From the NCBI RefSeq assembly GCF_000024605.1, contig NC_013385.1:1874175-1938174 (forward strand): 64,000 nucleotides of DNA, read 5' to 3'. Shown here in pieces: positions 50,965 to 60,756 of the stretch; position 1 is the first letter of the stretch; each line of letters begins with the position of its first letter. This DNA is from Ammonifex degensii KC4 (GTDB taxonomy: Bacteria; Bacillota; Desulfotomaculia; Desulfotomaculales; Ammonificaceae). Below the pieces are notes generated by a model, which was not told the DNA's origin, did not search any database, and saw only the letters and a program-made list of their open reading frames with translations. A program made the position numbers and the translations under genes.

Positions 50965-51762
50965 ATGGCGAGCAAAGTTTGCGCGGCCATCTGCCAGCTC
51001 AGAGTAACCGCCGACAAAAAGGCCAACCTGGCCCGCGCGGGGGAACTCATCCGCCTAGCCCGTGACCAGGGAGCCGAGTTGGTAGTCCTGTCGGAAATGT
51101 TCGTCTGCCCTTACGCCAACCATCTTTTCCCTCTCTACGCCGAAAGCTTCCCCGCCGGCGAAGCCCTCTCCTTCCTGAGTTCGGTCGCCCGGGAAGAAAG
51201 GATTTATCTGGTGGGGGGAAGCTTGCCCGAAAAAGAAGGAGATTACCTTTACAACACTTCTTTCGTCTTCGACCCGGAAGGAAAGCTCATAGCCCGTTAC
51301 CGGAAGATTCACCTCTTCGACGTGGATCTGCCCCACCTTCGCTACCGGGAGTCGGAGGTTTTCCAGCCGGGCAAGGAGGTCGTGGTCTTCCCCACCCCTT
51401 GGGGGAAAGTGGGCTTGGCCATATGCTTCGATTTGCGCTTCCCCTCCCTCTTCCGGGAGATGGTGCGCCGGGGAGCGAAGATCATAGCCGTGCCCGCTGC
51501 CTACAACCTGATCACCGGCCCGGCCCACTGGGAGCTCCTGGTCCGCTCCCGGGCCCTGGATAACCAGGCTTACCTCCTAGGTGCCGCTCCTGCCCGCGAC
51601 TACTCAGCCCCCTACGTCGCCTTCGGCCATTCCCTCATCGTGAGCCCTTGGGCGGAAGTGCTGGCCCGCGCCGGCGCCGGGGAGGAGGTGCTGACCGTCA
51701 CGCTCGACCTCGACTACCTGGAGCGCGTCCGCCGGGAGCTACCCGTCCTAATAAAGGATTAG
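50965..51762 (+). CDS. Carbon-nitrogen hydrolase (nitrilase superfamily, Nit2/omega-amidase-like)
   Basis: A 265-residue amidase. The Glu-Lys-Cys triad is present: VLSEMFVCPY near residue 43, YRKIHLFDVDLPHLRYRES near 112 and GLAICFDLRFPSLFREM near 152. The match is best to omega-amidase/Nit2 proteins that hydrolyse 2-oxoglutaramate-type amides, though the substrate is not certain. It is one of few plus-strand genes and converges on trxB with a 4-base overlap of stops. Confidence 0.88.
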   Translation: MASKVCAAICQLRVTADKKANLARAGELIRLARDQGAELVVLSEMFVCPYANHLFPLYAESFPAGEALSFLSSVAREERIYLVGGSLPEKEGDYLYNTSFVFDPEGKLIARYRKIHLFDVDLPHLRYRESEVFQPGKEVVVFPTPWGKVGLAICFDLRFPSLFREMVRRGAKIIAVPAAYNLITGPAHWELLVRSRALDNQAYLLGAAPARDYSAPYVAFGHSLIVSPWAEVLARAGAGEEVLTVTLDLDYLERVRRELPVLIKD

Positions 51763-52679
51763 CCTTTTCTCTCCCGCAGGTACCTTTCGGCGCTCATGGC
51801 GGCTATGGCACCGTCGGCAACGGCGGTGACGATTTGGCGTAGGGGTTTCTGCCGCACGTCCCCAGCGGCAAAGAGACCAGGAGTTCGAGTAGCCATCTTC
51901 TCGTCGGTGATGATGTAGCCGTGTCGGTCGAGATCCACCAAGTCCTGCACCAGGTGAGAAGCAGGCTTCACCCCAACATAGATGAAGACGCCGCTTACAG
52001 GGAGAAAGCTCTGTCTGCCCGTGGTGACCTCCTCCAACTCGAGTCCAGTCACCCCCTCCTCCCCCTTAATCTCCTTCACCACCGTGTTCACGATCTTCTC
52101 GATCTTGGGATTGGCCTCCAGTTGCTCCAACAGGATGGGGGTAGCCCGGAAGGTGTCCCGCCGGTGGATGAGGTATACCTTTTTCACGAAGCGGGTGAGG
52201 TAAAGCGCCTCCTGGACCGCCGAGTCACCCCCTCCCACCACCGCTACCTCCTGGTCGCGGAAGAAGAAGCCGTCGCATATGGCGCAGTAAGATACTCCTC
52301 TACCCCGTAGCCGGTCCTCTCCCGGCACCCCCAAGGGGCTGGGGCCGCTCCCCGTAGCCCAGATGACCGTTTTGGCCGTTATCTCCTCATCCCGCGTCCG
52401 CAAAACAAATCCGTCAGGCAGAACCTTGACTTCAGCCACGTCCGCATTCTTTATCGGAACCCCCAGGCGTCTGACCTGCTCTTCCATGCGGGAGGAAAGC
52501 TCCGCGCCGCTTATGGGCTCGGGAAAGCCGGGATAGTTTTCGATGAGATCCACGCTGGCAAGCTTTCCTCCTGCTAAAGCCCGCTCTACGATGAGCGCTT
52601 GGATCTTGGCCCGGGCGGCGTAGATACCTGCTGTGAGCCCCGCCGGGCCTCCTCCCACGATTACCAAATCATACGTCAT
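51759..52679 (-). CDS. trxB: Thioredoxin reductase
   Basis: Reduces thioredoxin with NAD(P)H through FAD. The 306-residue protein has the FAD site VGGGPAGLTAGIYAARAK near residue 8, the redox pair in SYCAICDGFFFRD near 132, the second nucleotide site VVGGGDSAVQEALYLTRF near 150, and the closing GLFAAGDVRQKPLRQIVTA near 270. The second nucleotide site ends in HRRDTFR, which hints at NADPH. The start overlaps the upstream PLP-enzyme stop, so they are cotranscribed. Confidence 0.92.
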   Translation of the reverse strand: MTYDLVIVGGGPAGLTAGIYAARAKIQALIVERALAGGKLASVDLIENYPGFPEPISGAELSSRMEEQVRRLGVPIKNADVAEVKVLPDGFVLRTRDEEITAKTVIWATGSGPSPLGVPGEDRLRGRGVSYCAICDGFFFRDQEVAVVGGGDSAVQEALYLTRFVKKVYLIHRRDTFRATPILLEQLEANPKIEKIVNTVVKEIKGEEGVTGLELEEVTTGRQSFLPVSGVFIYVGVKPASHLVQDLVDLDRHGYIITDEKMATRTPGLFAAGDVRQKPLRQIVTAVADGAIAAMSAERYLRERKG

Positions 52680-53932
52680 TAAAACTTCCCCTCCTCTTCC
52701 ACCAAAGCCTTGGCCGCCTCCAGGATACCCAAAAGGGCGTGCTCCTTAGTCAACCCTCCCTGGAGGTAAACCGCGTAGGGTTCCCGTAGGGGAGCATCGG
52801 CGGTTAGCTCCAACGAAGCGCCCTGCACGAAGGTCCCGGCCGCCATCACCACCTCGTCCGCATACCCCGGCAAAGGAGCTCCTGCAGGCGCCACGTGGGC
52901 GTCTACCGGCGAGGCCGCCTGCAGAGCCCGGCAGAAGCGCAGGACCTTTTCTGGCGAGCCCAGAGCTATCCCCTGGACGATGTCGCTGCGGGGCTCATCG
53001 TAACGAGGAAGCACCGAGTAACCCAAACGCTCGAAAAGCCGGGCAGCAAATACCGCTCCTTTGAGGGCCTGAGCGGTGAAGTGGGGAGCCAGGAAGAACC
53101 CCTGGCACATGAGGCGCAGGTAGCCGAAGGTAGGTCCCACTTCCTTGCCTAATCCCGGCGCCGTCAGGCGATGGGCCACCAATTCCACCAACTCCCCTTT
53201 CCCGGCCACATAGCCCCCGCTGGGTGCCAGGCCCCCTCCCGGATTCTTGATGAGCGACCCGGCACAGAGGTCTACCCCTACCGCCGGCGGTTCGGCCGTA
53301 TCCACAAACTCTCCGTAGCAGTTGTCCACCACCACCCAGGTGTCAGGACAGAGGGTCTTTATCCGCCGCGTGACTTCCGCCAGAAGGTCGAGAGTAAGAC
53401 CTCGGCGCCAGGCGTAGCCACCAGAGCGCTGCAGCAGAACCACCCGCGGGCGCAACTCCTGTAAAACCGCCTCTATCTTCTCCCAGTCCGGAACCCCATC
53501 GGCAAAAGCTTCTACTTCATTATACCTTACCCCCCAATCTAGAAGCGATCCCACCCCTTTGCCGGAAATGACTTCCTGCAGGGTGTCGTACGGCCGTCCT
53601 TGGAGGAAGAGGAGGAGATCACCGGGTCGAAGGAGGGCGAAAAGGCAAAGGGCCACGGCCTGGGTTCCCGAAACTATCTGGGGACGCACCAAAGCTGCCT
53701 CCGCGCCGAATACCTGAGCGTAGGCTGCTTCCAGCGCCTCCCTCCCCGCGTCGTTGTAACCGTAACCGGTGGTGCCACAGAGGTGAAAGGAACTCAATTT
53801 CACCGCCCGGAAGGCCCGTAGCACTCGCTCCTGGTTGGCCAGGGCTAGAGCATCAAAGCGGCGCCAGACCGGCTCTACTTCCGCCTTTACTTCCTCGGCC
53901 AGAAGAGAAAGATCCTTTACCTCACCATTCAC
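52679..53932 (-). CDS. PLP-dependent methionine gamma-lyase-like / aluminium resistance protein
   Basis: A 417-residue fold type I PLP enzyme of the YnbB family, often placed next to hfq in Firmicutes. GTTGYGYNDAGREALE near residue 53 and IVSGTQAVALCLFALLRPGD near 85 (phosphate-binding turn) precede VVVDNCYGEFVDT near 200 and the PLP lysine in GSLIKNPGGGLAPSGGYVAG near 228. Annotated variously as aluminium resistance protein or Cys/Met metabolism enzyme; its true reaction is not established. GTG 53932 follows GTAGGGGTG. Confidence 0.85.
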   Translation of the reverse strand: MNGEVKDLSLLAEEVKAEVEPVWRRFDALALANQERVLRAFRAVKLSSFHLCGTTGYGYNDAGREALEAAYAQVFGAEAALVRPQIVSGTQAVALCLFALLRPGDLLLFLQGRPYDTLQEVISGKGVGSLLDWGVRYNEVEAFADGVPDWEKIEAVLQELRPRVVLLQRSGGYAWRRGLTLDLLAEVTRRIKTLCPDTWVVVDNCYGEFVDTAEPPAVGVDLCAGSLIKNPGGGLAPSGGYVAGKGELVELVAHRLTAPGLGKEVGPTFGYLRLMCQGFFLAPHFTAQALKGAVFAARLFERLGYSVLPRYDEPRSDIVQGIALGSPEKVLRFCRALQAASPVDAHVAPAGAPLPGYADEVVMAAGTFVQGASLELTADAPLREPYAVYLQGGLTKEHALLGILEAAKALVEEEGKF

Positions 53933-53948
53933 CCCTACCTACGCCCCG

Positions 53949-54206
53949 CTACGCTTTATTCTCCTGGGCTTTTTCCTGCGGAGGAGCGAAAGTGCTCACC
54001 GGCCGGACCGGGCTTATGGTGGAAATGGCATGCTTGTATATCATCATCTGGCGTCCTTCGCTTTCCAGGATTACCGTGAAGCTGTCAAAACCCCGAATGG
54101 TCCCTTTTAGCTGAAAACCATTGATCAAAAAAAGGGTGACCGGTATCGCCTCTTTGCGCACTTGGTTGAGAAAAGCATCTTGCAAGTTGATCTGGGCTTT
54201 GCTCAT
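53949..54206 (-). CDS. hfq: RNA chaperone Hfq
   Basis: An 85-residue hexameric Sm-type protein that pairs small RNAs with mRNAs. The Sm1 part reads [19 protein letters not shown], then [17 protein letters not shown]; Sm2 holds the signature [10 protein letters not shown] near residue 55. A short, charged C-tail follows. It lies directly after miaA, the common miaA-hfq order. Confidence 0.95.
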   Translation of the reverse strand: MSKAQINLQDAFLNQVRKEAIPVTLFLINGFQLKGTIRGFDSFTVILESEGRQMMIYKHAISTISPVRPVSTFAPPQEKAQENKA

Positions 54207-54235
54207 AACGACGACAACCCTCCGGCTTTTTTCTT

Positions 54236-55183
54236 TTAGGATTTTCGCTCAAAGCCAAAATAATCCTGCACCTGGCGCACTATTTCCTCCGCCAGATCTT
54301 CTATCCCTTTGTACTGGGCCACATCGAGCCAGCGGATGCGCGGGTCATGCCGGAACCAGGTGAGTTGCCTTTTGGCAAAACGGCGGGTGTTGCGCTTGAT
54401 GAGGTAAACCGCCCGCTCGAGGCTTATTTCTCCTCTGAGATAAGCGGCTATCTCCTTGTAGCCTAGACCCTGCATGGAGGTAGCTTGAGGAGGGACCCCC
54501 TGCTCCAGAAGCCGGCGCACTTCTTCCACCAGCCCTGCCGCCAGCATGGCGTCCACCCGCTGCTCTATACGCCGGTAAAGTTCCTCCCGCGCCAGATTAA
54601 GACCGAACATCAAGACGTCATAGGGGGGCGGCTCCTTTTTCATGACCTCCGAGGGGGGCTTGCCCGTCTGGTAGTATATTTCCAGCGCGCGGACGAGGCG
54701 CTTGCGGTCGCGAGGATGGATCTTGGCCGCTGCCTGCGGGTCTATAGCTTGGAGTTGGGCGTGCAGGTGAGTCGTGCCCTTCTCCTGGGCCTCCTCTAAA
54801 AGCCTCTGGCGCAGCTCTTTGTCCGCCTTCACGGTGAAAATGTAGCCGTCGATCACCGCCCGGATATAAAGGGCCGTGCCCCCAACCAGCAGGGGCAATT
54901 TCCCCCGAGAGTGTATCTCCTCGATGAGCTTCCGGGCCAGGGCCTGGAAGGCACCCACGCTAAAGTGTTCGTGGGGCTCCACCACATCGATGAGATGGTG
55001 GGGCACGCCCTTGCGCTCCTCCAGAGAAGGCTTGGCCGTGCCGATGTCCATCCCCTTGTAAACCATCATGGAATCGGCCGAGATGATCTCCCCGCCAAGC
55101 CGCAGAGCCACCTCTATCCCCACCGCCGTTTTGCCCGTGGCGGTGGGGCCGGTGATCACCACCAACGGCCAAAGCTTCTTCAT
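54236..55183 (-). CDS. miaA: tRNA dimethylallyltransferase
   Basis: Adds an isopentenyl group to A37 of tRNAs reading U-starting codons. The 315-residue product has the P-loop [18 protein letters not shown] near residue 8, [19 protein letters not shown] near 33, [16 protein letters not shown] near 62, [16 protein letters not shown] near 99 and [15 protein letters not shown] near 275. Its start overlaps the RsmJ-like gene by ATGA. It belongs to the mutS-mutL-rsmJ-miaA-hfq series. Confidence 0.95.
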   Translation of the reverse strand: MKKLWPLVVITGPTATGKTAVGIEVALRLGGEIISADSMMVYKGMDIGTAKPSLEERKGVPHHLIDVVEPHEHFSVGAFQALARKLIEEIHSRGKLPLLVGGTALYIRAVIDGYIFTVKADKELRQRLLEEAQEKGTTHLHAQLQAIDPQAAAKIHPRDRKRLVRALEIYYQTGKPPSEVMKKEPPPYDVLMFGLNLAREELYRRIEQRVDAMLAAGLVEEVRRLLEQGVPPQATSMQGLGYKEIAAYLRGEISLERAVYLIKRNTRRFAKRQLTWFRHDPRIRWLDVAQYKGIEDLAEEIVRQVQDYFGFERKS

Positions 55184-55965
55184 CGCTTGACTATCACCCC
55201 GTAGGCCACCCGGGCCTGCCTTCCCGCTATTATCTCCCTGAACCCCAGGCGGGCAAACTCCGCGCTCCCCTTCCTCTCCTTCAGCACCACGCGGCGCCGC
55301 GCTACTCGCAGGGCTTCCTTTATGGCCTCCGGGCGCAGGGCCTCCCGGGAACCGAAGTAGCGCAGCGGGGCGAGGTTCACCGCCGCTTTTACCGGCTGCT
55401 GGAAAAAGGGGTCAAAATAGACCACGTCGAAGCTCTCCTCCGGCAGGGCCTTGAGGTAGTCGAGGTGGTCGGCTACCACCACCTCGATCCGGGAAGCCGC
55501 TTCTGCCAGAGGCGAAGAAGAGGAGGCCAGTGCTTTAAGTCCTTCTCGCACCAGCAAAGCGATAACCGGCACCTTTTCCACCCCTACCACCCGTCCGGAA
55601 GGTCCCAGGAAAAAGCTTACCACCAGGGCTTCCGACCCTAACCCCAGGGTGCAGTCCAGCACGCTCTCCCCGGGGGTTAAAGCCATGGCCTCGATTAAGG
55701 GGTCCCCCTTGCCCTGCCAAAGGTTCCTCAGGCGCAGGAGAGCCGTCCCGGGGTGAAAGAAGAGCTCCTCTCCCCCTTCACCCACCAGCACTGGCCCCTC
55801 CTGCCTTACCACCAGCACTCCCTCCGCCCCGCAGGCGGTAGCTATTTTCTTGAGGCTTTCCCGGCGGCGGGGTACATACTCAACCCCCAGCAGCCGGGCC
55901 CAGTCATGTGCCTTTTCCTCCTGGTCCGGCGTCGGTTGGTAGGAAGTGGTCACCACCAGCTTCAT
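55180..55965 (-). CDS. RsmJ-like class I SAM methyltransferase
   Basis: A 261-residue methyltransferase. SVLDCTLGLGSEALVVSFF near residue 107 is the SAM loop, and FDVVYFDPFFQQPV near 185 the catalytic DPFF motif typical of N2-guanine or similar base methylation. It resembles RsmJ, which methylates G1516 of 16S rRNA in enterobacteria, but Firmicute relatives carry an extra N-terminal part (1-85) and their target is not established. It lies between mutL and miaA with overlaps on both sides. Confidence 0.78.
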   Translation of the reverse strand: MKLVVTTSYQPTPDQEEKAHDWARLLGVEYVPRRRESLKKIATACGAEGVLVVRQEGPVLVGEGGEELFFHPGTALLRLRNLWQGKGDPLIEAMALTPGESVLDCTLGLGSEALVVSFFLGPSGRVVGVEKVPVIALLVREGLKALASSSSPLAEAASRIEVVVADHLDYLKALPEESFDVVYFDPFFQQPVKAAVNLAPLRYFGSREALRPEAIKEALRVARRRVVLKERKGSAEFARLGFREIIAGRQARVAYGVIVKR

Positions 55966-55966
55966 T

Positions 55967-57649
55967 TTAACTTCGCCCCAAGCGTTTTTCCAGTTCTTGA
56001 TAGGAAAGAGAGAAGAAGGTAGGACGCCCGTGCGGGCAAACAGTAGGTTCGCGGCAGGCTGCCAGCTGGTTCAGGAGCTCCTGGGCCAGGGGAGGAGGAA
56101 GGGTATCTCCGGCCCGCACTGCGCCGTGGCAGGCCATAAGCGCCAGGACCTCGCGCTCCCGACGGGGAACCGGGATCTCCTCCCAGGAGGTAAGGAGTTC
56201 TTCGAGCAAGAGGCAGGCCGCCGCCACTTCCAGGTCCGCCGGTATGGCCCGCAAGAGGGCCGTCCCGCGGCCGAAGGGTTCCAGCACAAAGCCGAAGCGT
56301 GCGATATGCGGTGCTATTTCCTCCCACTCCCTCCCTCTAAGGTTCACCGGCACGGGTGACACAAGGCCTTGACTCGGCACCCCCTGGTTTTCCACCGCCT
56401 CGGCATACTTCTCAAAGAGTATGCGCTCGTGGGCCGCGTGCTGGTCCACCACGTAAAGCCCCTCCGGTCCCTGGGCCAGGATGTAGACTGGAGGAAGAAA
56501 GCCCAGGTAGGTAAGCTGGGGCAGGAAAGAAAAAAGGTAGGCAGGGGAGCTCTCGGCCACTCGGTCGGCCGTGCTGGCTACCTCTTTCACCGAGAAGCGC
56601 AACTCGCGTAAAGCTTCGTCCCAGGAGCGGGGAGGAGGGGAAGGAAGCGCTTTAGCCATCGGTCGCCTTTCCCCGAAAAGGGCTCTTTTCACCGCCTCCC
56701 GGCAGAGCGCCAGTACCTCCCCTTCGTTAGCGAAACGAACTACCGTCTTCTGGGGGTGCACATTGACGTCCACCATCCGGGGAGGGAGCTCTAAGAAGAG
56801 GACGAAGAAGGGATATTTTCCGGCCGGCAACAGGCTGCCGAAGGCTTCGGCTATGGCCTGCGCTAGCCCGTAGTGCTTCACCAGCCGGCGATTCACCACG
56901 ATTACCTGGTGCCGGCGGTGGCCGCGGGCCAGCTCCGGCTTCCCCAGAAAACCGCTCACCTTGAGTTCCCCTTTTCCCGCCTCCAGGGGAAGAAGGGTGG
57001 AAGTAACCTCTGCGCCGTAAATGGCGGTGAGGGCCGGTAAAAGCCCCGTCCCGGGTGTGTGAAAGACCTCGCGCCCCGCCAGCCAGAAGCTGAAAGAGAC
57101 CTCCGGCCAAGCCAGGGCCAGGTGCTCCAAGAGGTCCACTATGTGGCTGCTTTCCGCCCGCCAGGAACTCAAGAATTTGCGGCGGGCTGGCACATTATAA
57201 AAGAGGTCGCGCACCACCACCTGGGTGCCAGGAGGGGCGCCTACCGTCTCCTTCCTCAAGACTTCTCCGCCGGCTATTTCCACCAGTACTCCCTCTTCTG
57301 CCCCCGGCTCCCGCGTTTTCATGGTCAGGCGGGAAACCGCCGCGATGCTGGGCAAGGCCTCTCCCCGGAAGCCCAAAGTGGTGATGTTCTCCAGATCCCT
57401 GGCTGTGCTTATCTTGCTGGTGGCATGACGGGAGAAGGCCAGCAGGACCTCGTCCGCCGGTATGCCGCAGCCGTCGTCCACTACTGTGATGGGGCCGAAA
57501 TCCTTCTCCACCCGTACGGTTATGCGGCGGGCCTGAGCGTCAAGCGCGTTCTCCACTAACTCTTTCACCACCGAGGCTGGGCGCTCCACCACCTCCCCGG
57601 CGGCTACCAGGCTCACCGTATCCGGGTCAAGCACCTTTATCTTACCCAC
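55967..57649 (-). CDS. mutL: DNA mismatch repair protein MutL
   Basis: A 560-residue GHKL ATPase linking MutS recognition to strand removal. N-terminal motifs: ELVENALDAQA near residue 30, VVDDGCGIPADEVLLAFSRH near 56, HATSKISTARDLENITTLGF near 75 with GFRGEALPSI following. The C-terminal endonuclease/dimer region includes YVVDQHAAHERILFEKY near 405 (DQHA-type metal motif) and a closing ACHGAVRAGDTL and CPHGRPT. Such metal motifs indicate the nicking type of MutL. The GTG start overlaps the mutS stop by 8 bases. Confidence 0.95.
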   Translation of the reverse strand: MGKIKVLDPDTVSLVAAGEVVERPASVVKELVENALDAQARRITVRVEKDFGPITVVDDGCGIPADEVLLAFSRHATSKISTARDLENITTLGFRGEALPSIAAVSRLTMKTREPGAEEGVLVEIAGGEVLRKETVGAPPGTQVVVRDLFYNVPARRKFLSSWRAESSHIVDLLEHLALAWPEVSFSFWLAGREVFHTPGTGLLPALTAIYGAEVTSTLLPLEAGKGELKVSGFLGKPELARGHRRHQVIVVNRRLVKHYGLAQAIAEAFGSLLPAGKYPFFVLFLELPPRMVDVNVHPQKTVVRFANEGEVLALCREAVKRALFGERRPMAKALPSPPPRSWDEALRELRFSVKEVASTADRVAESSPAYLFSFLPQLTYLGFLPPVYILAQGPEGLYVVDQHAAHERILFEKYAEAVENQGVPSQGLVSPVPVNLRGREWEEIAPHIARFGFVLEPFGRGTALLRAIPADLEVAAACLLLEELLTSWEEIPVPRREREVLALMACHGAVRAGDTLPPPLAQELLNQLAACREPTVCPHGRPTFFSLSYQELEKRLGRS

Positions 57650-60239
57650 GCCGCCTCCCCCCTCGCCGTTTCCCCTCGGCTTTGAGCCGCTCCTGCCACT
57701 CGGCCAGCAGGTTCAAGGCCTGTAGGGGGGTGACTTGGTCGAGATCGAGGCGGGCAAGCTCTGCCAGCAGTGGATGTTCTACTCCGCAGGAAAACATGTC
57801 GAGCTGCACTACCCGGCAAGGTTTTTCAAGCTTTTTCTCCTGCCGCCTCTCCAGCTCCTCCAGGATCTCCTTGGCGCGCTCTATAACTTCTTTCGGCAGG
57901 CCGGCCAGAGCCGCCACGTGCAGCCCGTAGCTCTTGTCGGCTTTGCCCGGTAGCACCCGGTAGAGGAAACTAACCCTCCCTGCTTCCTCGCGCACCGCCA
58001 CCGTCAGGTTAAAAACGCCGGGAAGCCGGGCCAGATCGGTGAGTTCGTGGTAGTGGGTAGAGAAAAGGGTCTTGGCTTTTATCCGGTGGACGAGGTATTC
58101 CACGATGGCGCGGGCGATGCTCATACCGTCGTAGGTGCTAGTCCCTCGCCCCACTTCGTCCATGACCACAAGGCTCCGGGAAGTGGCCTGGGTCAGGATG
58201 GTGCGGCACTCACCCATCTCCACCATAAAGGTGCTCTGCCCACCGTAGAGGTTGTCAGCTGCCCCCACGCGGGTAAAGATACGGTCCACCACCCCGATCT
58301 CCGCTTCCGCCGCCGGAACAAAGCTCCCTATCTGCGCCATCAGCACGATCAGGGCCACCTGGCGCATGTAGGTGCTTTTGCCCCCCATGTTGGGCCCGGT
58401 TATAATGGCTACCCGCTTATCTGGCCCCCCAAGCCAAGTGTCGTTGGGCACGAAGTTTCCCGGCCCTAAAGCTCGCTCCACCACCGGGTGGCGGCCTTCT
58501 TTTATGCGGATAATGTCGGAAGACGAGACGCGGGGGCGCACATAGTTGCCCTTCAGGGCAGCCACTGCCAGGCTTGCCAAGGCGTCGATCTGTCCTATAG
58601 CGCGCGCGGCCCGCAAAATGCGGTCAAGATGAGCCTGCACTTGATCCCGTACCTGGCAGAAGAGTTCGTACTCTAGGGAGTAAAGGCGCTCTTCCGCCCC
58701 CAGGATCATCTCTTCATACTCTTTGAGTTCAGGGGTTATGAAGCGTTCTGCCTGGGTGAGCGTCTGGCGCCGCTGATAATCCGGAGGAACCAGGTGTAGG
58801 TTGGGCTTGGTGACCTCTATATAGTAACCGAAAACCCGGTTGTACCCTATTTTGAGAGACTTTATGCCCGTCCGCTCTTTTTCTTTGGCCTCAAGTTCCG
58901 CCAAGTACTTGTGGGCGTCACGCCGGATAGCCCGCAGCCGGTCCACCTCCGGGTGGTACCCTTCTCGAATAAGCCCACCTTCTTGAAGGGTAGCCGGAGG
59001 GTCAGGGGCAATGGCCTCCGCGATAAGGGAGGCGATATCGTCAAGGTTTTCCAGTTGATCCCGCAGCCTCCCCAGCAGCCCCTCTGCCCCGGACAGTCTC
59101 TCCTTTATCTCCCCGGCTAGGATCAAGGAGTCCTTCAAGCTGAGAAGATCGCGGGCATTAGCCAGGCCAAAAGATAGGCGGGAAGCCAGACGTTCTATGT
59201 CACCCATCTTTTTGAGCCGGGCCCGGATCTCCTCTCGCTCTACCGCCTGCTCTACCAAGTAGGCCACCGCTTCTAGGCGCTCTTCTATGGCCGCCGGGTC
59301 GAGGAGGGGCTGCTCTATCCAGTCGCGCAGGCGCCTTCCCCCCATGCCGGTCAAAGTGTAATCCAAAACCTCCAGCAGGGTTCCCCGCCGGCTCCCGTCG
59401 GCCAGAGAGCGGGTAAGCTCCAGATTGCGTCTAGTGGCCGCGTCCAGGAGCATGAAGCCTTCGGGGCGGTAGGAAGAGATCTTCTTCAGATGCTTGAGTT
59501 CCCGCTTCTGGGTCTCGGCCAGGTAGGCGGCCAGCACCCCCGCCGCTAAGACAGCCTCCGTTTCCCACTCCCCTTCCCGCTCGTAGCCCTCTAAGGCAGC
59601 TTTGGCCCGGGCAAGATCCCGGAAGAGTTCCTGCGGCCAGAAGGTAAGCGCTGCCGCAGGTACCGCCGCCCGCACCAGGTGCTTGAGTTCTTCGTTACCT
59701 TCGGGAAGCACCACCTCGGCCGGCTGCAGCCGGAAGAGTTCGTCCATGAGCTTGTCCTGCGCTCCCGCCCCGGTGAAACTAGTCACGCGGAACTCCCCGG
59801 TACCGACCTCGGCACTGGCCAAGCCGTAGGTCTTCCCGCTCCCGGGGGCTACGGCTACTACATAACTGTGGCTGGTCTTGTCGGCCGTTTCCCCTTCGAA
59901 AAAGGTTCCGGGAGTTATGACCCGCGTTACTCCTCGCTTCACCAGACCCTTGGCCTGAGAGGGATCTTCCAGTTGCTCGCACAGGGCCACTTTGAAGCCG
60001 TGGCTCACCAAGCGGGCAATGTAGGAAGAGGCACTGTGACAGGGGACGCCGCACATGGGAACTCTGCCGAGACGGCCTGCGTCCCGGGAGGTGAGGGCCA
60101 CCTCCAGGATGGGAGCCGCCTTAACCGCGTCCTCGAAGAACATTTCGTAAAAGTCGCCCAGGTGGAAGAAAAGGATGGCATCAGGATACTGCTTTTTTAT
60201 CTCCAGGTACTGCTGCATCATCGGCGTGAGGTTGCTCAT
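57642..60239 (-). CDS. mutS: DNA mismatch repair protein MutS
   Basis: An 865-residue mismatch sensor. The mismatch-binding domain starts with MQQYLEIKKQYPDAILFFHLG, in two parts, and carries GDFYEMFFEDA (the Phe-x-Glu wedge) near residue 35. The ATPase has AIITGPNMGGKSTYMRQVAL near 610, then VVMDEVGRGTSTYDG near 690 and LFSTHYHELT near 722. The open frame starts higher (60305), but that part contains the promoter and terminator, so I start at ATG 60239 (MSNLTPMMQQY). It heads the mutS-mutL-rsmJ-miaA-hfq run. Confidence 0.95.
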   Translation of the reverse strand: MSNLTPMMQQYLEIKKQYPDAILFFHLGDFYEMFFEDAVKAAPILEVALTSRDAGRLGRVPMCGVPCHSASSYIARLVSHGFKVALCEQLEDPSQAKGLVKRGVTRVITPGTFFEGETADKTSHSYVVAVAPGSGKTYGLASAEVGTGEFRVTSFTGAGAQDKLMDELFRLQPAEVVLPEGNEELKHLVRAAVPAAALTFWPQELFRDLARAKAALEGYEREGEWETEAVLAAGVLAAYLAETQKRELKHLKKISSYRPEGFMLLDAATRRNLELTRSLADGSRRGTLLEVLDYTLTGMGGRRLRDWIEQPLLDPAAIEERLEAVAYLVEQAVEREEIRARLKKMGDIERLASRLSFGLANARDLLSLKDSLILAGEIKERLSGAEGLLGRLRDQLENLDDIASLIAEAIAPDPPATLQEGGLIREGYHPEVDRLRAIRRDAHKYLAELEAKEKERTGIKSLKIGYNRVFGYYIEVTKPNLHLVPPDYQRRQTLTQAERFITPELKEYEEMILGAEERLYSLEYELFCQVRDQVQAHLDRILRAARAIGQIDALASLAVAALKGNYVRPRVSSSDIIRIKEGRHPVVERALGPGNFVPNDTWLGGPDKRVAIITGPNMGGKSTYMRQVALIVLMAQIGSFVPAAEAEIGVVDRIFTRVGAADNLYGGQSTFMVEMGECRTILTQATSRSLVVMDEVGRGTSTYDGMSIARAIVEYLVHRIKAKTLFSTHYHELTDLARLPGVFNLTVAVREEAGRVSFLYRVLPGKADKSYGLHVAALAGLPKEVIERAKEILEELERRQEKKLEKPCRVVQLDMFSCGVEHPLLAELARLDLDQVTPLQALNLLAEWQERLKAEGKRRGGRRRG

Positions 60240-60266
60240 CGCTAAGCCCCGCCCCCCTCTTCCCCC

Positions 60267-60298
60267 ATTATAACAAAAGCGGAGGGTTTCCCCTCCGC
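60267..60298 (-). terminator. Terminator of rplL with the extended -10 promoter of mutS
   Basis: On the minus strand GCGGAGGG-GAAA-CCCTCCGC (60298-60279) is a perfect 8-bp GNRA-loop hairpin followed by TTTTG. Immediately after it comes TGTTATAAT, an extended -10 (TATAAT at 60272-60267), 28 bases before the mutS start. So the ribosomal operon ends here and mutS transcription begins within the same 35 bases. Confidence 0.8.
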
Positions 60299-60325
60299 CG
60301 ATCACGAATTTCCCAGCTGCCGGTA

Positions 60326-60712
60326 CTACTTGATTTCCACCGTAGCGCCGGCCTCTTCGAGCTTCTTCTTGATGGCCTCGGCCTCTTCCTTGCTTACCTT
60401 TTCCTTCACCGGCTTGGGTGCGTTGTCCACCAAATCCTTGGCCTCCTTGAGGCCCAGGCCCGTGATCTCCCGCACCACCTTGATGACATTGATCTTCTTG
60501 TCGCCAGCCGAGGTCAGGATGACGTCGAACTCGGTCTTCTCCTCCGCCGGAGCCGCCGCCGGTGCTGCAGCTCCCGCCGCCGGGGCCGCCGCCACCGCCA
60601 CCGGTGCCGCCGCCGTCACCCCGAACTCTTCTTCCAGGGCCTTGACTAGATCAGCCAGTTCCACTACCGTGAGACCTTTAATGGCCTCGATGATCTCCGC
60701 TACTTTGGACAT
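60326..60712 (-). CDS. rplL: Ribosomal protein L7/L12
   Basis: Stalk protein that recruits translation GTPases; 128 residues. N-terminal dimer domain ([20 protein letters not shown]), a flexible Ala/Pro hinge near residues 35-60, and the C-terminal domain with [20 protein letters not shown] and [20 protein letters not shown]. It follows rplJ by 44 bases. The usual next gene, rpoB, is missing; a terminator and mutS follow instead. Confidence 0.96.
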   Translation of the reverse strand: MSKVAEIIEAIKGLTVVELADLVKALEEEFGVTAAAPVAVAAAPAAGAAAPAAAPAEEKTEFDVILTSAGDKKINVIKVVREITGLGLKEAKDLVDNAPKPVKEKVSKEEAEAIKKKLEEAGATVEIK

Positions 60713-60756
60713 ATTTCCCTAAACCCCCTTCTAAAGCAATCTTTTAATTAAGAGTT

